Under the pieces are notes generated by a model, which had not been told where the DNA came from, ran no database searches, and saw nothing but the letters and a program-made list of their open reading frames with translations. Position numbers and translations under genes: made by a program. This document shows positions 8,244-15,683 of a DNA stretch of 56,381 nt, one piece after another (the first letter of the stretch is position 1; the number at the start of each line of letters is the position of its first letter). The DNA is from Pseudotabrizicola algicola (GTDB taxonomy: Bacteria > Pseudomonadota > Alphaproteobacteria > Rhodobacterales > Rhodobacteraceae). Location: contig NZ_JAAIKE010000013.1 of assembly GCF_010915705.1 (NCBI RefSeq), positions 1 to 56,381 on the forward strand, written 5' to 3'.

Positions 8244-8867
8244 ATGATCTCAGGTTTTGGCTGGGCCGCGCTGGCCCTTCTGTTCGGCTATCTGGCTCTG
8301 TTCTTCTGGGGTAGTGCGCTGGCGGCGCAAGCGGCGGGTCGGCCTGTCTGGCTGTTTTCGCGCGCCACTGGACGCGACCGTCTGGCTGCGATGGGCTTCC
8401 GTCTCGCCTTCGTACTTGCCTTTTTCGGGCCACTCCTCTGGCTCGCCATGCCTGCCCTGCACAAGGTCGATCCCCTCTGGACCGAGGGGGGTGCCGTGGT
8501 CCTCGGCCTGATCGGAGTATTTGTCGCCGGACTTGGCGCGATGGTCGCCTTTGCAGCACAGATGTCGATGGGATCGTCGTGGCGCGTCGGCGTGGCAGGC
8601 GGCGAGACCGGCGATCTGGTCTCGAACGGGCTCTACCGCTTTAGCCGCAACCCAACCTTTGTCGGTCAGTTTGCCCTGCTGGCAGGTGTTGCGATGGCGG
8701 TCCCGGCAGTCCCGACAGTCCTCGCGCCAATCCTGTTTCTCTGGTCGGCCAGCACGCAAGTCCGGTCGGAAGAGGCCGCCCTGCATGACGCAATCGGGTC
8801 TGACTATGACCGTTACGCCGCATCGGTCCCGCGCTGGATCGGCATAAACCGAAAGGCTGCACGATGA
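8244..8867 (+). CDS. Isoprenylcysteine methyltransferase-like (ICMT/PEMT) membrane protein
   Basis: An integral membrane protein of about 207 residues with four to five hydrophobic segments and the C-terminal signature of the ICMT/PEMT family: GLYRFSRNPTFVGQF followed by a conserved EE pair (VRSEEAAL) and a DYDRYAASVPRW segment. The fold binds S-adenosylmethionine at the membrane surface; bacterial members have mostly unknown substrates. Genes of this family are common in zinc, cadmium and lead resistance operons next to the P-type ATPase, as here, four bases after zntA. A GTG at 8229 would overlap zntA; the ATG at 8244 is preferred. Confidence 0.8.
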   Translation: MISGFGWAALALLFGYLALFFWGSALAAQAAGRPVWLFSRATGRDRLAAMGFRLAFVLAFFGPLLWLAMPALHKVDPLWTEGGAVVLGLIGVFVAGLGAMVAFAAQMSMGSSWRVGVAGGETGDLVSNGLYRFSRNPTFVGQFALLAGVAMAVPAVPTVLAPILFLWSASTQVRSEEAALHDAIGSDYDRYAASVPRWIGINRKAAR

Positions 8868-9349
8868 CCCGAGCGGTGCTGATCTGCCTGATCGCTGCCA
8901 CAGTGGTGGCAGACCAATTGACCAAGGCAGCGGCCCTGTCTGCGCTGTCGCAGGGGACTGCGGTCCCGGTTTTTCCGGGCTTCAACCTCACCCTTGGCTT
9001 CAACGAGGGTGCGAGTTTTGGTATGATGGGTGGCGTCATGGCGGGCAAGCCGCTCCTGATGGCGGCGCTGACGGGCGCGCTGACGCTTGCCTTCGCCGTC
9101 ATGGCTTTTCGGGCGCAGCACCCGCTGGAACGAATAGGTTATGGCCTGGTTGCGGGTGGCGCGCTTGGCAACATCATCGACCGCCTGCGACAGGGTGCCG
9201 TGACCGATTTTCTTGATTTCTATTGGCGCGACTGGCATTGGCCCACGTTCAACGTCGCCGATATTGCGATCACTCTGGGCGCGGTCTTGATCCTTGCCGC
9301 CTCTCTTCCCCTTCGACGCCGCAAGGAGCATGTTCTTGACCAAAGCTGA
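8864..9349 (+). CDS. lspA: Lipoprotein signal peptidase (signal peptidase II)
   Basis: A 161-residue four-helix membrane aspartyl protease that removes signal peptides from diacylglyceryl prolipoproteins. The N-terminal VADQLTKAAA motif, GFNEGASFGMM, GNIIDRLRQGAVTDFLDF with the first catalytic Asp (about 106), and FNVADIAI with the second (about 134) are all present. It starts in an ATGA overlap with the preceding gene. An LspA-type gene is also part of lead-resistance (pbr) operons, which agrees with the PbrR-like regulator here. It is probably an extra copy beside a chromosomal lspA. Confidence 0.92.
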   Translation: MTRAVLICLIAATVVADQLTKAAALSALSQGTAVPVFPGFNLTLGFNEGASFGMMGGVMAGKPLLMAALTGALTLAFAVMAFRAQHPLERIGYGLVAGGALGNIIDRLRQGAVTDFLDFYWRDWHWPTFNVADIAITLGAVLILAASLPLRRRKEHVLDQS

Positions 9350-9773
9350 CCCGCAGAGTCTGTCGCGCGACGATCTCTCACTGATCGCCGCCTTCCTGAT
9401 TGCATTGGCGGCGACGCTTGGCGCGCTCTTTATCGGCGAAGTGTTGGGACAGATGCCCTGTACGCTCTGCTGGTATCAGCGCATCGCCATGTTCCCGCTC
9501 GCGCCAATCCTTGGTCTGTCGCTCTGGCGCGCAGACGGCATAGCGCGCACATACGCCTTACCGTTGGCCTTGGCCGGGCTGGCACTTGCGGCCTGGCATT
9601 CGGGTCTATACGCCGGCCTCTTGCCCGCGCCTATCGTGCCTTGCACTGAGAATGGCCCATCCTGCACCGGCGAGGCACAGATGATCCTCGGCCTGCCCAT
9701 CCCCTATCTTTCAGCGGTCGCCTTCGCGGCGATCCTTGTTTGTCTCCTCTTGCCGAAAGGGCACCGCCCATGA
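9330..9773 (+). CDS. dsbB: Disulfide bond formation protein DsbB
   Basis: A 147-residue four-helix membrane oxidase that passes electrons from DsbA to quinone. The first cysteine pair is in PCTLCWYQR (residues about 34-40) and the second pair is in the periplasmic loop (PCTENGPSC), with the expected helices around them. The ATG at 9330 has AAGGAG five bases upstream and lies inside the end of lspA. Encoded directly before its likely partner dsbA, with which it overlaps by ATGA. Confidence 0.9.
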   Translation: MFLTKADPQSLSRDDLSLIAAFLIALAATLGALFIGEVLGQMPCTLCWYQRIAMFPLAPILGLSLWRADGIARTYALPLALAGLALAAWHSGLYAGLLPAPIVPCTENGPSCTGEAQMILGLPIPYLSAVAFAAILVCLLLPKGHRP

Positions 9774-10429
9774 ACCGCCGCACCCTCCTGATCGGGGCCT
9801 CTGCACTCGGGATCGCCGCCTTTGCGGGCGGCGCCATCGTCCTGAACCGTCGTCGTGCGGCCGAGGCAGAGGCTGCGGCTGCCGCCACGCAAACCGAGGA
9901 TCAGGCACTTTTGGTGCGGGACTATTCCCCCAGCTTCGGCCCCGCCGATGCGCCCGTCACTCTCGTTGAATTCTTTGACCCATCCTGCGAGGCCTGCCGC
10001 GCCTACCACCCTGTGGTGCAGGAAATCCGGCGGCAGTTCCCGACCCAGGTCCGCGTCGTGCTCCGCTATACCGTCTTCCATGAAGGCTCGGACGAGGCGG
10101 TGCGGATACTCGAAGCCGCGCGGATGCAGGACAAGTTCGAGCCGGTGCTGGACGCGCTTCTGGAACAGCAGCCCGGCTGGGCCGTTCATGGCTCGCCCGA
10201 GATGGATGTCGCCTGGGAAATCGCCGGGGCTGCTGGTCTCGATCTGGAGAAGGCCGAAACCGACCAGTTCTTCCCGGGGATCACAGGCATCCTGAACCAG
10301 GACGCGGCCGACGTAGAAGCTTTGGCCATCCGCCAGACGCCAACTTTCTTTCTAAACGGCAAGCGGCTGGAAAACTTCAGCGCCGACAGCCTGATCGCCG
10401 ATGTGCGGTTTGCAGTCGAGAATTCCTGA
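9770..10429 (+). CDS. DsbA-family periplasmic thiol oxidoreductase
   Basis: A 219-residue exported thioredoxin-fold protein. The N-terminus MNRRTLLIGASALGIAAF is a twin-arginine-like signal or membrane anchor. The active site is CEAC (in FDPSCEACRAYH) and the cis-proline loop is RQTPTFFLNG, with a DsbA-type helical insertion between. Coupled to dsbB by an ATGA overlap, so the pair forms a complete disulfide-introducing unit in the zinc/cadmium operon. A likely role is protection or refolding of exported Cys proteins damaged by soft metals; this is inferred from context. Confidence 0.87.
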   Translation: MNRRTLLIGASALGIAAFAGGAIVLNRRRAAEAEAAAAATQTEDQALLVRDYSPSFGPADAPVTLVEFFDPSCEACRAYHPVVQEIRRQFPTQVRVVLRYTVFHEGSDEAVRILEAARMQDKFEPVLDALLEQQPGWAVHGSPEMDVAWEIAGAAGLDLEKAETDQFFPGITGILNQDAADVEALAIRQTPTFFLNGKRLENFSADSLIADVRFAVENS

Positions 10430-10434
10430 AGCAC

Positions 10435-10887
10435 TCAGGATCGATTGGCAAAGGCCGCGAACAGGGCGAGAGTTCGTTCGCTCACGTGATGCTCCATGCC
10501 CTCGGCATCGCGCTCCGCCGTCTCGGGATCGAGACCCAAACTGATGAGAAAGCGCAGCACGATCTCGTGCCGCCGTCGGCATTCCTTGGCCAATGCGCGG
10601 CCTTCCTCTGTCAGAAAGACCGACCGATACTTCGCGCGCGTGATCAGCCCCTCCCGCGCCAGGCGGTCGAGCGTCTTGCTCACCGTCGGCACCTTCACGC
10701 CAAGCCGCGCGGCGATGTCCACCGGCCGCGCCTCGCCTTGGTCGTGGATCAGCTCTGCGATCAGTTCGACGTAATCTTCGGCCAGCTCATTACGCCGTGC
10801 TTCCCGTACGCCCTGAAACGCTCCGGCGCGCAGGTCCGGAGGCCGGTCATCCGATGTGGCGTGGGGAGCAGGGTCGAACTCTTTCAT
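10435..10887 (-). CDS. mntR: Manganese-responsive DtxR-family repressor MntR
   Basis: From the ATG at 10887 a 150-residue protein starts [16 protein letters not shown] and has an N-terminal winged helix ([32 protein letters not shown]) and a helical dimerisation and metal-binding domain with [11 protein letters not shown] and [12 protein letters not shown], the E/H pattern of MntR. It lacks the SH3-like third domain of iron-type DtxR. Divergent from mntH, with a palindromic box in between. Longer upstream starts run through the promoter and are rejected. Confidence 0.88.
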   Translation of the reverse strand: MKEFDPAPHATSDDRPPDLRAGAFQGVREARRNELAEDYVELIAELIHDQGEARPVDIAARLGVKVPTVSKTLDRLAREGLITRAKYRSVFLTEEGRALAKECRRRHEIVLRFLISLGLDPETAERDAEGMEHHVSERTLALFAAFANRS

Positions 10888-10911
10888 TACAGCAATCTCG
10901 CACGGGACGGA

Positions 10912-10954
10912 TTGACAAGTAAAGGCGCGGGGCAGAATGTTAGCCTTGTCTAAC
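10912..10954 (+). promoter_or_regulatory. mntH promoter with MntR-type operator
   Basis: TTGACA (10912-10917) and AATGTT (10936-10941), spaced 18 bp, form a sigma70-type promoter. Overlapping the -10 and start region is the palindrome GTTAG-CCTTGT-CTAAC (10939-10954), close to DtxR/MntR family operators (TTAG...CTAA). Mn-loaded MntR bound here would block mntH. Confidence 0.7.
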
Positions 10955-11008
10955 TTTATGTGCCGCGTCTTCTCGGGATCGTGGTCAAGCAAGGAGTTCC
11001 GAAAAACC

Positions 11009-12334
11009 ATGTCGACCCAAGCCTGGCGTCGTGAGAGCGAGACACCCTCCCTTTCGGAAGTTTTCCGCACCATCGCGGTCGGCAACGGCGGCACCAGCCG
11101 GTTCCGCCGGTTTCTCGCCTTTATCGGTCCCGGCTATCTGGTGGCCGTGGGCTATATGGACCCCGGTAACTGGGCGACCTCACTCGCCGGTGGTGCAGCG
11201 TTCGGTTACACTCTGCTGTTCGTCGCGCTTCTGTCGAACATCATGGCGATCCTCTTGCAATCGCTCTGCGCGCGGTTGGCGGTCGCCTCGGGGCGCGACC
11301 TGGCGCAGGCCTGCCGCGACGCCTTTCCGAAATGGATGTCGGTCCCGCTCTGGATCTTTGCCGAACTGGCGATCATCGCCACCGACCTGGCCGAAGTGAT
11401 CGGCACCGCGATCGGCCTGAACCTGCTCTTCGGCATCCCGCTGGAGATCGGCATCTTCATCACCGCCGCCGACGTGTTCCTGATCCTGTGGCTGCAGAAC
11501 AAGGGGTTCCGCTGGATCGAGGCGCTGATCATTTCGTTGATGGCGCTGATCGCGGCATGTTTCGTTGTCTTGATCGCGCAGGCCGACCCGGTCTGGAGCG
11601 AGGTGATCGCCGGGTTCGCGCCCAGTAGCGAGATCGTCAGCAACCCGACGATGCTCTACCTCGCGCTTGGCATCATCGGGGCGACGGTCATGCCGCATAA
11701 CCTCTACTTGCATTCAGGCATCGTGCAGACTCGGGCCTTCGGGCTTGATCTGCCCGCCAAGCGCGAGGCGCTGCGGCTGGCGACCTGGGACAGCACCATT
11801 GCGCTAATGTTCGCGCTGACGATCAATGCCTCGATCCTGATCCTCGCCGCCGCGGCTTTCTACACCGTGGGCGAAAACGATGTGGCCGAGATCGACAAGG
11901 CGCATCTGCTGCTGGAACCCTTGCTGGGGTCATCACTGGCGCCGGTCCTGTTCGGGGTGGCGCTCTTGTGCGCGGGGCTGAACTCCACTGTCACCGCCAC
12001 CATGGCCGGACAGATCGTGATGGAAGGGTTCATTCGGCTGCGCATCGCCCCTTGGGCGCGGCGGCTGATTACCCGGGGCCTTGCCATCATCCCAGCGATC
12101 TTCGTGATCCTGCTCTACGGCAGCGGTGGTGTGGGTGAGCTTTTGATCCTGAGTCAGGTGGTGCTGTCATTCCAGCTTCCCTTCGCCATAGTGCCCTTGG
12201 TGATGTTCACAGCCAGCCGCGCCAAGATGGGCGAACTGGTCGCACCCCGCTGGCTGACCGGCCTCTGTTGGTTGATTGCGGCCGTGATTATCGTGCTGAA
12301 CGTGAACCTGCTGTCGACCGTGCTTTTGGGCTGA
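11009..12334 (+). CDS. mntH: NRAMP-family manganese transporter MntH
   Basis: A 441-residue inner-membrane proton-coupled Mn(II) importer with eleven predicted helices. The helix-1 metal motif appears as [13 protein letters not shown], and the helix-6 motif as [14 protein letters not shown], both diagnostic of NRAMP. The start at 11009 has AAGGAG upstream; an in-frame ATG at 10937 lies inside the operator. Mn import supports resistance to oxidative stress and to mismetallation by Zn or Cd, which may explain its place in the island. Its stop is three bases from that of the convergent ccdA. Confidence 0.93.
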   Translation: MSTQAWRRESETPSLSEVFRTIAVGNGGTSRFRRFLAFIGPGYLVAVGYMDPGNWATSLAGGAAFGYTLLFVALLSNIMAILLQSLCARLAVASGRDLAQACRDAFPKWMSVPLWIFAELAIIATDLAEVIGTAIGLNLLFGIPLEIGIFITAADVFLILWLQNKGFRWIEALIISLMALIAACFVVLIAQADPVWSEVIAGFAPSSEIVSNPTMLYLALGIIGATVMPHNLYLHSGIVQTRAFGLDLPAKREALRLATWDSTIALMFALTINASILILAAAAFYTVGENDVAEIDKAHLLLEPLLGSSLAPVLFGVALLCAGLNSTVTATMAGQIVMEGFIRLRIAPWARRLITRGLAIIPAIFVILLYGSGGVGELLILSQVVLSFQLPFAIVPLVMFTASRAKMGELVAPRWLTGLCWLIAAVIIVLNVNLLSTVLLG

Positions 12335-12337
12335 CCC

Positions 12338-13072
12338 TCAGCCGATCGTTCCCAAAACAGGAAATGTCTCTAGCAACCAGAAAGCAATATCCGTGATCTG
12401 CCCGGTCATTACAGCGATACCCATAGCGATCATGACAACGCCCGCTACCCGATGAAGCCAGAGGCTTGCACGACCAAGTCGCCTGATGCGTGCGGCCAGT
12501 TCATTCGTAAATGCGGCGAGCAACAGGAACGGAACACCAAGGCCGACCGAGTACACTGTCAAAAGGGCCACGCCATCTGCCCCCGAAGCCGCACTCACCG
12601 TCAAGATCGACCCTAAAACTGGCCCAATGCAAGGCGTCCAGCCAAAAGCAAACGCGAGCCCAAGCAAATAGGCGCCAAGAGGGTTTCCGCCTTTTGCATC
12701 AAATGTGAATCGCGTGTCACGGAGCAGGATGCCCGGCCGTATAAGCCCGGTCATGACCAATCCAAACACGATGATAAGCGCACCGCCGACAATGCCGAGC
12801 TCGTATTTCCATTGCAAAAGCAAGCCACCGAGAAGGCTGGCACCAGCGCCCAAGGAAATAAATACTGTCGAGAAACCCATAACGAAATAAAGGCTCAAGA
12901 GCAGGCGATTCAGGCGAGTTTTCATCTGCACGCCACCGTGCGCACTCTGGCCCGGTTGCCCTGCTATGTAGGACACATAACCGGGCGCCAGCGGCAGCAC
13001 GCACGGGGACAGGAATGACAGAGCCCCTCCCAAAAAGGCCGCGAGGACTCCAACGCCAGAAATTTCAAACAC
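12338..13072 (-). CDS. ccdA: CcdA/DsbD-type membrane thiol reductant transporter
   Basis: A 244-residue, six-helix membrane protein. It carries the family signature FLSPCVLPLAPGYVSYIAG in helix 1 and the partner cysteine in GWTPCIGPVLG of helix 4; the two cysteines relay electrons from cytoplasmic thioredoxin to periplasmic thiol proteins such as TlpA, ScsC or cytochrome maturation factors. The GTG at 13072 is preferred because GCAGGA precedes it and it gives the usual N-terminus; an ATG at 13111 would add 13 residues. A MerR-type promoter lies upstream (13,144-13,174), so it appears metal-induced. Confidence 0.88.
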   Translation of the reverse strand: MFEISGVGVLAAFLGGALSFLSPCVLPLAPGYVSYIAGQPGQSAHGGVQMKTRLNRLLLSLYFVMGFSTVFISLGAGASLLGGLLLQWKYELGIVGGALIIVFGLVMTGLIRPGILLRDTRFTFDAKGGNPLGAYLLGLAFAFGWTPCIGPVLGSILTVSAASGADGVALLTVYSVGLGVPFLLLAAFTNELAARIRRLGRASLWLHRVAGVVMIAMGIAVMTGQITDIAFWLLETFPVLGTIG

Positions 13073-13143
13073 GGGTCCTGCTCTCTTTTCGACAAATGAA
13101 ATTGACACCATCGCCCGACATTCGACGCGATAAGCCTGAGAGT

Positions 13144-13174
13144 TCGCTAACACCTCAAGCAACCTGAGCAGCAA
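13144..13174 (-). promoter_or_regulatory. PbrR/CadR-type promoter-operator of ccdA (site 2)
   Basis: Read on the minus strand: TTGCTG (13174-13169), 19-bp spacer, TAGCGA (13149-13144). The spacer starts CTCAGGTTGCTTGAG, a dyad matching the zntA operator in most positions. Lies 72 bp before the preferred ccdA start. Confidence 0.72.
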
Positions 13175-13426
13175 GCAGGTTCTTGCCTCCCGCTTCCATG
13201 CAGGGCAGGAATCAAGACGATCATGGTACACATTTGAGTGAACCGCGCGCGCAGTTCGCCGACAAGACTTGAACCTCGATCCATAAGTGGGTGTATCCGT
13301 GCCGTCAGAGATTGTCGTCCGAACTGCTCTCTGGGGCAAGCATGGGACGACTTTAGCGCTCCATCGCTGGCTTGTTTACTTCCGCACGGTCTGAGGTGGC
13401 GTTCAGCCCGAGCAAGGGGAATTTTT

Positions 13427-13729
13427 ATGTTAGGCAGATCGACGCTAATTCTTGTGCGACTTGGGTGCTGCTTAATTGTGGGTGCCTGCTCAGTTCCGGC
13501 CAGTCAGTCAATCGACAAGGAAACAGGGTTTCTCAAAGAATTGCCGGAAGGGGTTGGGGCGATTGCCGCACCTTACCAGAATCTTCAGGAAGTGCTTTTG
13601 AGGCCAGAGGACGGTTGCTACTGGTACCGCTACGTCGGGCCGGTCGAGACGACAATGCTGCCACTGCGAACCGTCGCGGGGCGCCCAATCTGCACACAGG
13701 CTGCTGTTCAATCCGAAGTAACGGGCTGA
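13427..13729 (+). CDS. Small lipoprotein with SH3-like C-terminal segment
   Basis: A 100-residue protein from the ATG at 13427 (AAGGGGA upstream). The signal peptide ends in a lipobox, IVGACSVP, so the mature protein should be lipidated. The C-terminal half, with DGCYWYRYVGPVETTMLPL then GRPIC, resembles a segment seen at the end of alphaproteobacterial L,D-transpeptidase-associated proteins; its two cysteines could pair. It sits convergent to an L,D-transpeptidase, near lnt and lspA homologues. Role unknown, possibly a wall-enzyme accessory. Confidence 0.6.
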   Translation: MLGRSTLILVRLGCCLIVGACSVPASQSIDKETGFLKELPEGVGAIAAPYQNLQEVLLRPEDGCYWYRYVGPVETTMLPLRTVAGRPICTQAAVQSEVTG

Positions 13730-13821
13730 GCCAATAGTCGCGATACGAACAAACGTCCACTTTCGGTCGAGCGTGTCCATGTTGTAGTGTTGACCATGGA
13801 ACGCGCGGCCAAGCGGAAGGG

Positions 13822-14490
13822 TCATGCGGTGGTGACCCTATCGCCTTCTTCAGCTGGATAAAGGTGGGCTGTCACACCAGTTTGGACCTGATCGTAAAGA
13901 TCATTGATGTGTGGCATTACCATGCGGACGCAACCTGAGCTTGCCCGGCTGCCGATAGACCGCGGGAGTGGGGTTCCATGAATGCGCAAATACGTATCCC
14001 TTTCGCCCAGGTAGAGATAAAGTGCGCGTGATCCCAAGGCATTGCCTGGACCCGGTGCCATCCCGTCAGCGAACTTGGCGTAGATCTCTGGTTCCCGCGC
14101 AATCATCGACGCGGTTGGTGTCCAGTTGGGCCACTTCGCCTTGCGCCTGATCGTGTAGGTTCCAGGTTCGTAAAGTCCGTCGCGGCCGATGGCGACACCG
14201 TAGCGCATAGCTGATCCATCTGGTTGAATATGGTATAAGTACCGGGCGATCGCATCAACATGGATGTCACCGGGAACCAGACCAGTGCGCGCTTGGACGC
14301 GCGTCGGCAACAGGCGCGGATGAAGTCCCCAAGGGTTCGTTGTGGTAGGTTCATAGCCAAGTGGTGTCACCTCTGCGTCCCACGCGTCCCACTGGTCTTG
14401 AAGATGCGAGCCCGCCACCACTGGAGAGGAAACTAGCGCGGCGGCGCCTACCAAAAATCCGCGTCGATCGACCATCCGCTTCGCTTTCAC
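13822..14490 (-). CDS. L,D-transpeptidase (YkuD domain), exported
   Basis: A 222-residue enzyme with a twin-arginine-like signal (MVDRRGFLVGAAALVSS) and a YkuD catalytic domain. The motif HGTPLPRSIGSRASSGCVRM contains the catalytic His and Cys of the HGT-x(n)-S-x-G-C-x-R/G signature. Such enzymes make 3-3 peptidoglycan cross-links or attach proteins to the wall. Start chosen at the GTG at 14490 (GGGAGG ten bases upstream); ATG at 14475 is the alternative. Copper is known to inhibit enzymes of this family through the active-site Cys, so extra copies in a copper island make sense. One of four such genes in the window. Confidence 0.87.
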   Translation of the reverse strand: MKAKRMVDRRGFLVGAAALVSSPVVAGSHLQDQWDAWDAEVTPLGYEPTTTNPWGLHPRLLPTRVQARTGLVPGDIHVDAIARYLYHIQPDGSAMRYGVAIGRDGLYEPGTYTIRRKAKWPNWTPTASMIAREPEIYAKFADGMAPGPGNALGSRALYLYLGERDTYLRIHGTPLPRSIGSRASSGCVRMVMPHINDLYDQVQTGVTAHLYPAEEGDRVTTA

Positions 14491-14526
14491 AATATGAGTG
14501 CCTCCCGAATACACCAGAAGGGTTAG

Positions 14527-14555
14527 TCGTTAACGGCACCGCTTTCTGGTCTCAA
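14527..14555 (-). promoter_or_regulatory. Sigma70-type promoter of the first L,D-transpeptidase
   Basis: On the minus strand TTGAGA (14555-14550), a 17-bp spacer and TAACGA (14532-14527), about 40 bp before the start. No MerR-type 19-bp spacing or dyad of the recognised kind is present, so this copy may be constitutive. Confidence 0.4.
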
Positions 14556-14873
14556 GTCCAGTCAAGTCACTGTTACCTCCGCAATACAGCAAGACGAAGA
14601 CTGTCGCGCTTACTGCCGGACACAAATTTTTCCCAGAACAGACCACCAGCTCTAATGCGCCTTTCGATGTAACACCGCCCTGTGCTTTTCTCGATACATT
14701 TGCATCTCATGCGGCCGAAACGCTCTCACTTTCTCACGCAGAACGGTGGGCTAAGGCGGTAAGCTCTGAGCCGGATGCAAAAGGTCTTTTGCCAAGCGGT
14801 CCGACAGCTTGCCCCTTGATCGTCAGATCAGCAGCACCTGAGTGCCGACTTGTGCAAGCTCGTAAAGTTCAAT
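14534..14873 (+). other. Open frame without start codon between two L,D-transpeptidase genes
   Basis: About 300 bp between the two minus-strand L,D-transpeptidase genes hold no gene with a usable start. One plus-strand frame stays open from 14534 to beyond 14822 with fairly protein-like content, but has no ATG, GTG or TTG in a sensible place. It may be a decayed gene. The rest presumably includes the 3' end of the upstream transcript and the promoter of the downstream one. Confidence 0.3.
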
Positions 14874-15416
14874 GACATGCTCGTTGTAGAGGCCGATGCA
14901 CCCGTTCGATGATCTGCGACCGATCTTCCGGGTATCATGGGTGCCGTGGATCAAATAGGCAGGCCAGGACAGATACAATCCGCGGACACCAAGCGGGTTG
15001 TCCTTGGATCCGCCTTCGACCATCTTCGGCCAGTCCGGGTTGCGCTCGAGCATGGATGCCGTCGGACGCCACGGCGGGTTCACAGCCTTGCGGACAATCT
15101 CGGTCCGCCCGAGCCGCGTCAGTTCCTCGGACAGGGGGACGGACGAGGGATAGAGCCGGTAGATCGACTGATCCTCTGACCAGTAATGCAGTGCGCGTGA
15201 TTTTGTGTCCGCCAGAATTGCACCACCCTTAGTATTCTCAAAATAGTCCCGCCACTGAGGCATCCGGAAGCTGGACACGTTGTTCCGTACGCTGCCGGAT
15301 ACAGGAGCCTGAAACTCGGTCGTGCCGTCCTGCGCCAAGGCTGGTAGGGCCGCAAGACCCGCCATCCCGACTGCTCCGCCCATCAAAGCCCGTCGCCCGA
15401 TCCGTTCCTCGGCCAT
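14823..15416 (-). CDS. L,D-transpeptidase (ErfK/YbiS type), exported
   Basis: A 197-residue enzyme with a signal peptide (MAEERIGRRALMGGAVGMAG, cleavage after ALAQ) and a YkuD domain. Its catalytic motif is HGTHDTRKIGRRSSNGCIGL, with His and Cys in place. GAAGGAG precedes the ATG. It is closely similar along its length to the enzyme at 32453-33013 (shared RNN-S-FR, PSSVPLSEELTR, NPDWP, NGCIGLYNEH blocks), so the two are paralogues, whereas those at 13822 and 33538 form a second subtype (SRALYLYLGERDTYLRIHG). Confidence 0.88.
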   Translation of the reverse strand: MAEERIGRRALMGGAVGMAGLAALPALAQDGTTEFQAPVSGSVRNNVSSFRMPQWRDYFENTKGGAILADTKSRALHYWSEDQSIYRLYPSSVPLSEELTRLGRTEIVRKAVNPPWRPTASMLERNPDWPKMVEGGSKDNPLGVRGLYLSWPAYLIHGTHDTRKIGRRSSNGCIGLYNEHVIELYELAQVGTQVLLI

Positions 15417-15622
15417 GGATCACTCCTTCACCTACGTGTCGGAATGGGCAGTATCGTCCTCTTGCCTCCGGGACAAATCAAAGAGCCGTCAACAGAGCAC
15501 GGTTTGGGCCGAAAGCGCTACAATCACTGCGCCGTTCTTCTTGCGAGGTTTCTGATGGGCCCATGGAAGTCGACCAACAGGTCTCGACACTCTGACATTG
15601 CCGTGATCCGGCAACGCATGCC

Positions 15623-15653
15623 TTGCATCTCAAGTAGCTAGAGCAATTAGCCC
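15623..15653 (+). promoter_or_regulatory. PbrR/CadR-type promoter-operator of lnt (site 3)
   Basis: TTGCAT (15623-15628), 19-bp spacer starting CTCAAGTAGCTAGAG, then TAGCCC (15648-15653). The dyad (CTCAAG/CTAGAG) and spacing match site 1 at zntA. Transcription should begin about 25 bp before the lnt start. Confidence 0.78.
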
Positions 15654-15683
15654 TCGCCACTCAAGACGGGGGCTTTCGCAGGA

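Noticed and set aside
10937-11008. N-terminal extension of MntH from an earlier ATG
   Set aside because: The ATG lies within the -10/MntR operator region, so it would not be transcribed in full.
13269-13299. TTGAAC, 19-bp spacer, TATCCG upstream of the small lipoprotein gene, a possible sixth MerR-type site
   Set aside because: Spacing fits, but the spacer CTCGATCCATAAGTGGG lacks the CTNGAG right half-site and the gene starts 128 bp downstream; not counted in the regulon.
15478-15660. Small Cys-rich minus-strand frame upstream of the 14823 L,D-transpeptidase, considered as another CutF-like leader
   Set aside because: No signal peptide and no proline-rich end, and it runs through the lnt promoter; the L,D-transpeptidase has its own good ribosome binding site.
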